Source of the DNA: Cymbomonas tetramitiformis
Lineage: Eukaryota; Chlorophyta; Pyramimonadophyceae; Pyramimonadales; Pyramimonadaceae
Length of the DNA stretch: 18,293 bases
Direction: 5' to 3'
NCBI GenBank assembly: GCA_001247695.2
Contig: LGRX02026969.1
Span: 1 to 18,293, forward strand
Under the pieces are notes generated by a model. That model saw only the letters and a list, made by a program, of their open reading frames with translations, had not been told where the DNA came from and searched no databases. A program made the position numbers and the translations under genes. Below are positions 1 through 8,664 of the stretch, piece after piece. Every line of letters starts with the position of its first letter. Within the stretch, counting starts at the first letter, position 1.

Positions 1-8
1 ATGGATAC

Positions 9-38
9 CACTTTCCAAACACACGTGCGTGGAAAGTG
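9..38. repeat. Covarying hairpin repeat, copy 1
   Basis: A perfect 9-bp inverted repeat, CACTTTCCA (9-17) and TGGAAAGTG (30-38), encloses the 12-nt loop AACACACGTGCG. It is preceded by GATAC and followed by TCAATGATGGCGATA and then AAGGGAACA, ending at 65. A second copy at 9614-9643 has nearly the same loop and flanks but a different stem sequence that is still perfectly paired. Such covariation normally means the folded form matters. The function is unknown. The left edge of the window lies 8 bp upstream, so any 5' part of the unit is missing here. Confidence 0.7.
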
Positions 39-123
39 TCAATGATGGCGATACATAAGGGAACAGGATAAGACAACATGCTGTAGGGCTGGATGGAGTT
101 ATCTCCGGACCCGAAGACAAAAT

Positions 124-162
124 ACTGCACCCAAAAAACAGCTGGTAACTGTTGGGTGCAGT
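124..162. repeat. 11-bp stem hairpin, copy 1
   Basis: ACTGCACCCAA (124-134) pairs perfectly with TTGGGTGCAGT (152-162). An inner CAG/CTG pairing (139-141 with 149-151) closes the loop CTGGTAA. The core ACAGCTGGTAACTGTTGG recurs at 1909-1927 with one change and a shorter, altered outer stem, so this is a dispersed structured repeat. It lies about 60 bp after the conserved tail of the hairpin at 9-38 and may belong to the same unit. Confidence 0.55.
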
Positions 163-994
163 CCACTCGTCTCATCCCACATATCATCGCTGGAGCAACT
201 ACAACAACTACGTTGCATATTGACAGTTGAATCAGACTTGATCAGATCAATTGCATGCAACACACAGATCAGTATTTACATGATATCTGACAATAGTTTT
301 AAGGACAACCACACACATATAAATGTGCTGTGTCAAGTGTTGTGATTATATCCAGCAAAGTCCAGATTTGTTCTAAATAAGATATATCACTTTGATAAAT
401 CTTAAGAGCACAGACCTATGCTCAGAACAAATCATAGGTTGATAAATATCACTAAAATGGGTGTTTCCACTTAAGTTGATAAATCTATACATAATCAGAA
501 AAGTACATTTGCTGTGCATGGGTTTAAATCAGTAAAACCCAGAATGCTGTCAACCATAAATGTTGATATACAGCACAACTCGCTTATTTGCTATGAAATT
601 TGTCATATGCAAAAGTGAAGTTCCTTACAGTGATTCTGCACTTACATTCCACATATACACTGAGATATGTCACCAAAGCAATATTTTAGATAGCTGAAAA
701 AGCTGTAAAATGGGTAAAAATGCTCCACGTTTAATTTCAAAATGAAAAATGTGTGCCCATTTTATTTAAAATTATGATTTTATACCTATTGAGGTATCAG
801 GAAATCATAATTACACATGTCATATCTGTGTGACACCCTAAATATTAGGTGTTGAATATATAGGGGTATACATATTCCTGTAACAATAAATCGCTCAAAA
901 TGCTGTACGTAAAACACATTTTGAAAATTTCGGATTGATTTTTTTGCTGAAATGAATGTTTATATATCAAATAACAATCCCTGATTTATGCAGC
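163..994. other. AT-rich non-coding stretch with small hairpins
   Basis: No convincing gene is present: frames are short, with stops throughout. Visible structure is limited to hairpins. GATTTGTTCT (365-374) pairs with AGAACAAATC (424-433), enclosing a near-perfect fold at 378-402. An overlapping alternative pairs ACCTATG (414-420) with CATAGGT (433-439). The remainder is AT-rich with no recognisable feature. Confidence 0.6.
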
Positions 995-1205
995 ATGTGT
1001 AACGCCCTGTAACAACCCTAAAATTAAATGTGTGTAACAGGTGTGTAACGTACCTCCTGAAAACCACCTTACATTTATGTAGGTATTAAATGCAGTTTTG
1101 CTTAAAAATCTTTGCAAAAACATTATACTGCTTATTTTTTACCTGTATTAGGGTTACTGATATCATGTAACAACCTAATCACCATATTGAGTAACAGGGT
1201 CACTG
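995..1205. repeat. Cluster of GTAACA/CTGTAACAACCC motifs
   Basis: The hexamer GTAACA or GTAACG recurs about eight times within roughly 200 bp, often as CTGTAACA or followed by ACCCTAA, without fixed spacing. It looks like a decayed short-unit array leading into the 22-bp array at 1304, whose units also contain CAACCC. No coding potential is apparent. Confidence 0.4.
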
Positions 1206-1303
1206 TAACTATATATGCCCTAAAATGCCACATTTATTTCGAAAAACTTCGTTTTTTGGCATTATTATATCATGCTAAATCATCACAGACATGATAATAC
1301 CCT

Positions 1304-1391
1304 GGGCAACAACCCAAGAACTGTAGGGCAACAACCCAAAAACTGCAGGGCTACAACCCAAGGACTGTAGGGCTGCAACCCTAAAACTGTA
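1304..1391. repeat. Tandem array, four 22-bp units
   Basis: Four consecutive 22-bp units at 1304-1325, 1326-1347, 1348-1369 and 1370-1391 start GGGCAACAACCC or GGGCTGCAACCC and end ACTGTA or ACTGCA. Units differ at about 2-5 positions. The same unit is dispersed at 2705, 2745, 4859, 6385-6490 and 7248, so it is a family scattered through the left half of the window. Each unit can form a small GGG/CCC stem. Confidence 0.85.
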
Positions 1392-1465
1392 ACAGCTGCT
1401 TCCTATAAGGACTGCATGCTATAACCTATGAGGTATATAGGCAACTGACTGCCTATGTGTTCACA

Positions 1466-1483
1466 CTTCCTCGAGGGGGGAAG
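1466..1483 (+). repeat. G-rich purine motif (CTTCC...GGGGGGAAG), copy 1
   Basis: CTTCCTCGAGGGGGGAAG at 1466-1483 matches 2857-2874 at 17 of 18 positions. Shorter relatives are at 3877-3887, 5214-5228 and 7432-7442. The motif resembles the polypurine tract before the 3' LTR of Ty3-type elements and lies 75-215 bp after a 22-bp repeat in several places. It may mark decayed copies of one repeat family; the polypurine reading is inference. Confidence 0.4.
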
Positions 1484-1899
1484 AAGGTGGATAGGATTAT
1501 ACACATATCCATTTTCCGATCTGGTGATTATGATGGATTGCTTTTGATAAAATCACTGCATCCACAAGTAACGTTGAAATCTGTACAACGTTAAAATCCA
1601 CCATCACTAACAAAGTGTAAACTCGGATGGGAAACTATATCCCAATGACTATAAGTTGACTCTTGCTCAGCATTTACATTCTCGAGTAAGTTTGGAATGC
1701 TGAACTATATACATAACATATAACCTGATACCATGCTTAATTGCATTTCCTGGATCAGAAGATGATAGTTATATATTGTATATATATATATATCCCACCT
1801 GATATACTTTGGCACTATAGCTGTATATAAGAGTGGGAAGGACAAGTGTATCGCTGTAAGACTGGTTGATATAGTCCCAGTGCTGAAGGCAGAATTTGG

Positions 1900-1929
1900 C
1901 ACCTGAATAACAGCTGATAACTGTTGGTG
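1900..1929. repeat. Hairpin repeat, copy 2 of the 124-162 structure
   Basis: CACC (1900-1903) pairs with GGTG (1926-1929), and AACAG (1909-1913) pairs with CTGTT (1921-1925) around the loop CTGATAA. The core matches 137-154 with one substitution in the loop. The outer stem is shorter than in copy 1. Confidence 0.45.
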
Positions 1930-2148
1930 ACCATCATGCAAGACCTTCCAAGCGTAACTCCTTTGTCCTGAGATGCAAGTGAATTGTTCATAATATGTTG
2001 ACATCACATAAAAGCATTCTGATAAAAACCCTATATATTCACATGAGTTGTCATCACTACAATGACATGGGTTTGAATCGTCGAAATGAGTATAACTCCG
2101 ATGAATTCATTAGTACAGAATAAGCTGTTGGGATTATTCCTCCGGCTG

Positions 2149-2262
2149 GATTGCAATCATTCACAATCCCTGTACATCCCGGTGACAAAATATTGCACTG
2201 GACTGATCACCACATTAGGTATAATCAGTGATATATAAGTCACCAGAGAAAGCATTGCAATC
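2149..2262. repeat. Long nested foldback of 114 nt
   Basis: Three co-nested pairings enclose one another: GATTGCAAT (2149-2157) with ATTGCAATC (2254-2262), GGTGAC (2181-2186) with GTCACC (2239-2244), and ACTGAT (2202-2207) with ATCAGT (2224-2229). The terminal loop has 16 nt. The segment after the second left arm, GACAAAATATTGCAC, resembles GACAAAATACTGCAC at 116-130, linking it to the structured repeat at the left edge. It could be a small foldback transposon or a structured RNA; no target duplication was found. Confidence 0.4.
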
Positions 2263-2325
2263 AGCACAATGCTGTCTAGACTCACAAAGATGAGTAACAA
2301 ATATTCTCAGATGTAATAAATGGAG

Positions 2326-2420
2326 GCACAATGTGACCTACGCTAAAATCGCGTATGCTCGGGCACTGTATTGTGACCTGCGCTAAGATCGTGTATGCAT
2401 GGACACAACATGACTCGTGC
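2326..2420. repeat. Imperfect tandem of 37-40 bp
   Basis: Units beginning GCACAATGTGACCT (2326), GCACTGTATTGTGACCT (2363) and ACACAACATGACTCG (about 2403) repeat, each followed by a diverged CGCTAARATCG-type segment. A further diverged copy (GCACTATATGACCCACGC) lies near 2668. The array is non-coding. Confidence 0.5.
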
Positions 2421-2704
2421 CAATGACGTGGACATATTTTTTTGCCACGACATCACATCTGAAATCAATAAATCACTCAGAGTAAAGGTGTTGACATCAG
2501 TATAGCACCATTATACATATAGTCATGAGGATTTTAAGGAAGACACAGTCTCTCCGATATTGACAAACATGGTACACATATTACCTATTTGAAATCCCAC
2601 AGCATATAATGATGGTAATAACAAACCACTTCGCTGGAGGGTAGTGTTGTATATATATAGCACATGCTTGGGCACTATATGACCCACGCTGATGACGTGA
2701 ATTC

Positions 2705-2766
2705 GGGCTGCATCCCAACGACTGCAATGCACCTTTGGTGCAAGGGGCTGCATCCCGAGAACTGCT
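2705..2766. repeat. Two 22-bp repeats flanking a TGCACC hairpin
   Basis: A 22-bp unit (2705-2726, starting GGGCTGCATCCC) is followed by the hairpin TGCACC-TTT-GGTGCA (2728-2742) and a second 22-bp unit (2745-2766). The same arrangement recurs at 6429-6490 with loop TTC. Conservation of the whole unit-hairpin-unit order shows it moves or duplicates as one module. Confidence 0.75.
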
Positions 2767-2856
2767 ATCCAGCTTCATAGTAAGCTATCACGTCATCACA
2801 TAGAGGTCGGACCTCTGTTGTATTTGAACGGCGCTTGACAACCGCCTAGCAATACA

Positions 2857-2874
2857 CTTCCTTGAGGGGGGAAG
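2857..2874 (+). repeat. G-rich purine motif, copy 2
   Basis: CTTCCTTGAGGGGGGAAG is 17/18 identical to 1466-1483, again just downstream of 22-bp repeat units. About 70 bp further on, GCATCATTGT (from about 2944) is shared with a site about 50 bp after the purine motif at 5214-5228, suggesting that the similarity extends beyond the motif. Confidence 0.4.
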
Positions 2875-4858
2875 ATGATAAGCTAGAAATACGACTAAAA
2901 ACCAAATAAATAATAAAGACAAATAATAAAACAAATATAAGTTGCATCATTGTTTTTGTTTTGGTAAGCCTGACTGACTATATATAGTCAAACCATGCAG
3001 AACTCCATGAAGCTGACACATATATGTATCAAACATTTCTTGATCAGACATTGTATACATCCAGTCTAACATGTATCCAAACAAGAATTGTATACTGACA
3101 CGGTGCAAGCACTATAGCCTCTGCCACCGATGATCATTGAAAAGGGCAACCATTCTTGATACTTCATACATATCATCTGATTGGATCATTAAAGGTGTCA
3201 AGATTACTCAATGCAATATGCAGGCCACGGCCTGAGTACAACACCTAGAAAGGTCAAAGCCACTGAGCTGACCAATGCAGCATAAATGCTAGCTGCCTTG
3301 AAGGCTATACAATAAGCCTATTGCCCTTATGTCTTGATATGTATCCGTGTATTGGCATCTCTTTGAGGTAATTATGCCTACTGAATGAGCCATACCAACC
3401 ATCTTGTCTTCATTGATCATTACATATCTGATCATATCGCCATTGAGCAATGCCTATTCTGTGAGATTATATATCACGAGGCATTTCATTAGTGCACATT
3501 AAACAATTATAGTGCAACAAAGATCATCGGCTCTTCATCCTACCAAAAGGTTGAGTTGTTGTCAATTGATTTTTCAGACACCATTTCTCAGAGGTCTATT
3601 CATCATGAAAGACAGAGTCTGTGCAATCATGGCTATTCAGCCTCCGACATAGCTGACATAGCTATTTAACTTATGACCCAACCGTTGTTAAGCAGCCTCC
3701 ACGCTATATAGCTGAAAAATGGCAAGCAATCTCTTCGGTCATTCTTGGGCATAGAGCAATCAAGCACAGCCAATCCAGGATGTTTATCCCGAAATTCTCC
3801 AAGAGTTATTCATGTTTTTCATGTGTCATATGAAAACAGCTAATATACCGCCCTATGATGGGAGTCATCTCCTTCAGCGAGGGGAAGTGGTTATGCTGTA
3901 AAGTTGACCAATCTGATCATCATAAAAGTGACAGATTTAAGAAAATCGATTGAAACTTGTATTGAAAATGACTATTCCTTACAATAAGGTATTGCACCTA
4001 AGGGAATAAGGGTTTCATCGTCTAAAATAGGAAAAGACTTTTACATTGACTTTAGTTCCTGAATCCAGAATCGCATAGAAAAAATGTTCTATCATGTGCA
4101 TATAGAAAGCGCATTAAATTCAGATTCTGAGCATACAAATGGACTTGAATGCACTCGGGTTTGTACTAAGTTGCAATTGTCCAAAGTTTTATTCTGACAT
4201 CACTATTTATTTGTGGAATAACATACAATCGGGTATAAACCATCCACATATATATTGACACCATATTTGTAATTTCATAACATTTTGGCACATAAGACAA
4301 GCATGCTTCATTGAGGAATAAAGACTCTTTGAAAGCTCATTCGGGAATGTTTAGAAATTTGTTGCCTCATCCATTAGGCCACGAAGTCTTGGAAAACCCG
4401 CAATCTGCATACGGTCTCCAAGCACAGTTCATCCTCATTCTGGAAAGTGACAGAAATTGTATAGTCATAAAACAAGTCACAATTCTATCGGATTGAAATG
4501 ACACATTCATCATTCATACTTCTTTATCATAACAAGTCTCTGAATAGTGTTTGCCCAAAATAAAATGGGCACCATTGAGATAAGTGATCATGTGCTGAAG
4601 AATATACACATATCACTAGGCAATGCCATGTTTTATTCATAATGAAATGACATGTCAGCCATCCATCAACTACGAAAATACAACTCGTAGTAAGTTGTTG
4701 TCATTACGGACACTTCTTGATTGACTCTCCATTAGCTTCGATACCAAAGTTAACTTCGGTACTGATTTCTTTGTTCATCATGACAATCATTATCCACATA
4801 TCCAGAACCATTGTCTAAGTTGGGTACACTATAGTGACCCTGAACTGACAAAGTATGT
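2875..4858. other. Long AT-rich non-coding stretch
   Basis: Nearly 2 kb without a supportable gene, RNA gene or clear repeat array. Open frames are short and their translations carry no recognisable motif, including 4311-4496 on the plus strand. One weak purine motif (GCGAGGGGAAG, 3877-3887) is present. The stretch may contain decayed transposon sequence, but nothing specific can be shown by eye. Confidence 0.5.
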
Positions 4859-4880
4859 GGGCTGCAACCCAACAACTGCA
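4859..4880. repeat. Single dispersed 22-bp repeat
   Basis: One isolated unit starts GGGCTGCAACCC and ends ACTGCA, matching the arrays at 1304-1391 and 6385-6490. Confidence 0.6.
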
Positions 4881-4979
4881 TTTGACATCATCTGGCATTT
4901 GCCACATTCAAAAACGTCAGGCATATTGCCAATATGACGTAGAGAGAATCAATGTTTAGATTGACATTGTTACCTTTAA

Positions 4980-5094
4980 CCCCTTAGTTGCGGTTGGAAT
5001 TTTTTGCAAAAATATGTGGTTTGGGGACAATTCCAAGCCACGCTCTCATTTTCGAGGCCTTGTTGAGAATTCTCAACGTGTCGCAGCTAAGGGG
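4980..5094. mobile_element. 115-bp foldback MITE with TTAA target duplication (piggyBac-like)
   Basis: The element has 13-bp terminal inverted repeats, CCCCTTAGTTGCG (4980-4992) and CGCAGCTAAGGGG (5082-5094), with one mismatch, and is flanked on both sides by TTAA (4976-4979 and 5095-5098). Internally, TTGGAATT (4994-5001) pairs with AATTCCAA (5029-5036), and GTTGAGAATTCTCAAC (5062-5077) is a perfect palindrome, so most of the element can fold. TTAA duplication with short CCC-starting ends is the hallmark of piggyBac-superfamily transposons. At 115 bp it encodes nothing and would rely on a transposase made elsewhere. Superfamily placement is an inference from the ends and target only. Confidence 0.8.
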
Positions 5095-5098
5095 TTAA

Positions 5099-6384
5099 AG
5101 CATTCGATGAGTAATCTCAGTCTGATTCTCTATCAAACCATTTTTTTTCACATAACATAATGATTGAATAACATCCTCCATCACCATCTGATTGGTTTGA
5201 TACATCTCTTTTTGCGAGGGGGAGGAAGAGTATAGATTCATTCATTTTTCATACAGCTGCCACAAATTGATTTGCATCATTGTGATTTTGCTTGGAAAAT
5301 TAAAAATCTTATCAAAAGTTCCAGCATCTGTGTATAGCAGCCATAAAGTTGATGACACGGTACATCATGCCGATTGAAACATCAAATGAAGTCTTATTTG
5401 ACTTATTGACACATAAAGTTCATTATGAAGAAATCATAGATGCATATTTCTCCGGCTCTATCATATTATATGAAGGGCACTGACATAGGAGAACGATGGT
5501 TTTTCAAATGTGAATAAGCTATATTGTAAGCTTACGACCATCACTTTGACGTCAACAGCCTGGGATGCTGATTGTCGAAATTCAAGAGTTGAAGGATTCG
5601 ATGAATCAACCTTGATACATGTGTCTTGATTCATAAATTGTTGATCCATGGTTTCTCCCCAAATCTAGAGAAGCTGGCACACAAGTTGTTGCCAATGTCT
5701 TAAGGAAAGCATCTGAGCAAAGGATTGCCAGTTGTGCCATCAGGCATCGAATTCCATAAACAGCAAAGCCGAGTGAGTAAATCCGCCACTCTAGCTATTT
5801 GCCCGTCATTCCTTCCAGGTTCATGACAAGAGACAATTCATCAAAGTCATACACCAATGCATAAGTCACATGCATGGTTGCACAGTTTGTATCCGAATGC
5901 CATTCCATCAAGGTTAAGCATCTTGACAGTAACACTGGCCAACCAAAAGCCTTCCTGTCTTCGGATATCTTGAGCATTCTCATTTCCAGCTCCATTATGG
6001 ACTAGGAAGCATCATGACTGTGCCTCGCCAGGATGCTAATCCTCAAAGCCGCACACTTGAGGCGAGCCTTATGAGACAGTGACCTTTGGCTTGTGGGGCG
6101 TCAACCCCTTATCAAATCCTGAACACTTGTTAACACCTGGATAAATTTATCATGATGCAACTTAAGTGGGATTATAAGTTCCACATAATCATATTGTCTA
6201 CGTATGCTGAAGGCATAACTGCTGCATATGGTTACAATAGGTCGCAGCTTCTATAACATTGTGGCTTCTAAGTCAAAAGCTGATAGCCGATGACTTTTGC
6301 CAATAATTGCCGGACCAAATAATAATCAGGCCGTGGAAACATGTACCCAAGAGGTTTTCGTCCATCGGTCACATATATATATCA
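5099..6384. other. Non-coding stretch; weak minus-strand frames only
   Basis: Minus-strand open frames at 5461-5649 and 5795-5995 carry no family signature that can be defended. The second has a faint Ty3-integrase-like phrase (TYALVY) surrounded by stops. A purine motif (5214-5228) is present. Otherwise nothing is recognised. Confidence 0.45.
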
Positions 6385-6511
6385 GGGCTGCATCCCAAGA
6401 ACTGCAGGGCTGCATCCCAAGAACTGCAGGGCTGCATCCCAAAGACTGCGATGCACCTTCGGTGCAATGGGCTGCAACCCGAGAACTGCAGGGCTATATC
6501 CCTAACATTTT
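6385..6511. repeat. Tandem 22-bp repeats with TGCACC hairpin
   Basis: Units lie at 6385-6406, 6407-6428 and 6429-6450 (all starting GGGCTGCATCCC). They are followed by the hairpin TGCACC-TTC-GGTGCA (6452-6466), another unit at 6469-6490 (GGGCTGCAACCC) and a degenerate unit starting GGGCTATATCCC at 6491. The first two units are identical, implying recent local duplication. Apparent open frames crossing this array (6297-6633) are a by-product of the 22-bp repetition. Confidence 0.85.
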
Positions 6512-6679
6512 TTACCCTGCATCAAATTGATATGACAGGAGCAGGAATTGATCCTTCCTTGCTAAGGTGTAGTGAGCCTTGTATAAATCATACCCTTACA
6601 CAGATACGCATATGCGGGTACCAATATCTGTGAAAAACTGCTAATGCTACCTTTGCCAAAACCGTGGTTTGTCATCGGA

Positions 6680-7209
6680 TTCTTGGCCAGTCATCCGAAG
6701 CTACCGGAGATATCGACTGAGGTAGACGGAGTTGTGATCCTAAGTTGTGCTTGACAAACATAACTAAAGAAATTTCACATTAGTACGTGGCGAATCCATT
6801 CTCACTCATCGCGATAGATGTTCGTCAAAGCGCGCGTACCGGACCAAACATTGAGGAGTTGAGCAGACCGGTTGAGGATTATAAGTCCAATTCCGTTAAG
6901 CAGGGCCGCTCCGTTTGCATTAAAAACAAGCCCCAAAAATCGGGCTCCCCATCGCCACCTATGATCCTCCAAAGTAGCTTAAGGAGGGGAGGAAGGGTTG
7001 GGTGCACTATATCAGGCCGAGAATCGTTCGATTATAAATTGTTAAATCGTGGGATCATCGTTCGCGCAAAGCGACGACGGCTAGCGCAAATAATCCGTAA
7101 CGTAGACTTCGGATGCTTTGAATCGTCTAGTACATACATGATAACGTGTGGATCAATCAGTAATCCAGCGTCAATCTGTATCACGAAAACGCTCTTCATT
7201 GAACCTTGA
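6680..7209 (+). other. CpG-richer island with unidentified 140-codon open frame
   Basis: Base use changes here: CG dinucleotides (CGCG, CGACGACGG, TCGTTCG) are far commoner than in the surrounding AT-rich DNA. A plus-strand frame is open from 6787 (GTG) to 7209 and is basic and serine-rich, including an AKRRRLAQIIR patch; it matches no family I recognise. The opposite strand is also partly open at 7032-7217. It could be a decayed exon, an internal part of a retroelement, or chance. The TAA at 7431 followed by a purine run suggests a retroelement 3' end nearby. Protein coding is not established. Confidence 0.3.
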
Positions 7210-7247
7210 AACGTCACTCTGAAATACGATACGATTTCCAGAAAGGT

Positions 7248-7269
7248 GGGCTACATCCTAAGAACTGTA
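7248..7269. repeat. Diverged 22-bp repeat
   Basis: GGGCTACATCCT at the start and ACTGTA at the end match the dispersed 22-bp family with several changes. Confidence 0.5.
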
Positions 7270-7431
7270 AGGTGAGGGACTAAAGTGGACTCAGTTCCCC
7301 CAATAACCTAAAAACACCATGAGGGACGCCTCAAATCGGTGTAAGAAGACTGGTACCAGCAAGAAGCGACAACAACAAAGACATCATAGACATATACAAA
7401 GGTATGCCCGTTGTGAGGTCACAACTCTTTT

Positions 7432-7452
7432 AAGAGGGGAGATCTGTCAGGG
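7432..7452 (+). other. Polypurine tract followed by LTR-like TGTCAG start
   Basis: AAGAGGGGAGATC (7432-7444) directly precedes TGTCAGGG (7445 onward), with a TAA stop overlapping its left edge (7431-7433). This arrangement resembles the end of pol, the polypurine tract and the 3' LTR start of a Ty3-type retrotransposon. No LTR end, partner LTR or pol domain could be identified nearby, so at best it is a remnant. Confidence 0.3.
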
Positions 7453-7465
7453 TCATGACCGATGA

Positions 7466-7540
7466 CATATGTGTCATACATGTCATACGTGTCATACCTG
7501 TCAGACATGTCATACCATGTCATGTCATGTCATGTCGGTC
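7466..7540. repeat. Minisatellite of 9-10 bp GTCATAC units
   Basis: Repeated TGTCATAC or ATGTCATAC units, with a terminal run of ATGTC pentamers (about 7518-7537). The array leads directly into the 28-bp palindromic repeats at 7543. Confidence 0.7.
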
Positions 7541-7542
7541 AT

Positions 7543-7717
7543 GTCATATATTATTATGACAGTCGGTCGCGTCATATATTATTATGACAGTCGGTCGCGT
7601 CATATATTATTATGACAGTCGACAGTATGGTCGACCATGACTGTACATGTCGAGTCTCGTCATATATTTATGACAGTCGTCAGTACGGTCGACGATGACT
7701 GTACATGTCGCCAGATG
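7543..7717. repeat. 28-bp palindromic tandem repeat, then 60-bp units
   Basis: Units at 7543-7570 and 7571-7598 are identical over 28 bp, and a third begins at 7599. Each contains the palindrome GTCATA-TATTAT-TATGAC followed by AGTCGGTCGC. From 7599 the period becomes about 59-60 bp, with two copies carrying a TGACTGTACATGTCG ending (7637-7651 and 7697-7711). The open frames crossing here are repeat artefacts. Confidence 0.85.
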
Positions 7718-8299
7718 ATAATGTCATATCATCAGGCATTCCTGTCATCGAGAGTTCGTATGTCGAACTCGAAGATGGCAAAGCAAAGATACATCTTGAA
7801 TACAAACAAGAACCATCTTGGCTTTCAGCATGCGCGGAACTCGCATGCGCAACATGAACGAACTAGTCGTTATTACCATGCTGGTCGTTCAACCTACGTC
7901 TCGGGATCACAACCCAATGGCGGTACCATCTAAGATGATGGGAGACGTAAGGTACAAAAGTGAGGAAGCGTTGTGCTTCAGCAGATCTTCTTACAGAGAC
8001 TGCACTCACAAACCCGCTCATCCGTACACTTGCATTGCTGTTCAACTTTGCAGTGTTTATTTTGTATACTGATAATATATTTACGGCGCTTGTCTACATA
8101 GCCGTATCAGCAATAATATCATAAGCGCGACCAAATTCGCATTCAACAGCACTTCAACAGTGAATAAATTGCGACAAGGTGTGTGCACGAGTGTACGAAT
8201 GGTACATGTATGCTGTCAAATATCGCAGGGTTTGGTACGATATGCGAGAATCAAGCGCGCAAACGAAAAATGAGCGTCAATGTATATGATTCGCATAAA
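7718..8299. other. Non-coding flank of minisatellites
   Basis: Short overlapping frames on both strands have no recognisable product. An AATAAA hexamer (about 8163) is the only signal-like sequence. If the TGTCAG at 7445 begins an LTR, its body would lie here, but no end with a matching repeat is visible. Confidence 0.4.
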
Positions 8300-8440
8300 G
8301 CGCGACAGAGATGCACAAAATTTCGTTATCAGCGCATTCGCATTCGTATTGTGCGACAAAGATCAGCGACAGCGACATACGCATTCATACCGTGCGACAA
8401 AGATGTGCGACAGCGATATTCGCAAATGTTCCGCGCGAAC
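8300..8440. repeat. Imperfect repeats of GYGCGACAAAGAT
   Basis: GCGCGACAGAGAT (8300), GTGCGACAAAGAT (8351) and GTGCGACAAAGAT (8392) recur with spacings of 51 and 41 bp, each followed by CAGCGACAGCGA- or CGCATTCG-type tracts. The three simultaneously open frames here are explained by this repetition. Confidence 0.6.
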
Positions 8441-8584
8441 CGTTCAGTGCTACGCACACGTGCGATGATTATAGCTTGTACAGTGCGACGCATGATTTGT
8501 GACGCATCAGTATGCAGCGCGTCATACACATGTATCACGCGCAGACATAGTGCGCGATCTCGAAGTTCATACAATTTTGCACCA

Positions 8585-8664
8585 GATGGACGCACAATAC
8601 TGCGCAGATGAACGCACAATACTGTGCAGATGGACGCATGATGCTGCGCAGATGGACGCATGAC
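8585..8664. repeat. 22-bp tandem repeat (GATGGACGCA units)
   Basis: Units at 8585-8606, 8607-8628 and 8629-8650, plus a partial unit from 8651, start GATGGACGCA or GATGAACGCA and end CTGCGCA or CTGTGCA. This is unrelated in sequence to the GGGCTGCAACCC family despite the same period. Confidence 0.8.

Larger units (their letters stand above)
1392..2148. other. AT-rich non-coding stretch
   Basis: No supported gene is present. Contents are a TA microsatellite (about 1775-1794), a G-rich purine motif (1466-1483) and one hairpin copy (1900-1929). The open frame at 1705-2007 on the minus strand has no recognisable domain and crosses the microsatellite, so it was not called. Confidence 0.55.

Noticed and set aside
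5795..5995. Minus-strand frame with a TYALVY phrase reminiscent of Ty3-type integrase
   Set aside because: Only a few residues fit, no catalytic DDE block or neighbouring RT is visible, and stops follow directly.
6297..6633. Overlapping plus-strand open frames of 77 and 108 codons
   Set aside because: They arise from the 22-bp tandem repeat and have no non-repetitive protein-like sequence.
7445..8098. A full Ty3-type LTR starting TGTCAG and ending ...CTACA
   Set aside because: No second LTR, no target duplication and no primer site could be found, so only the start-like motif is reported.
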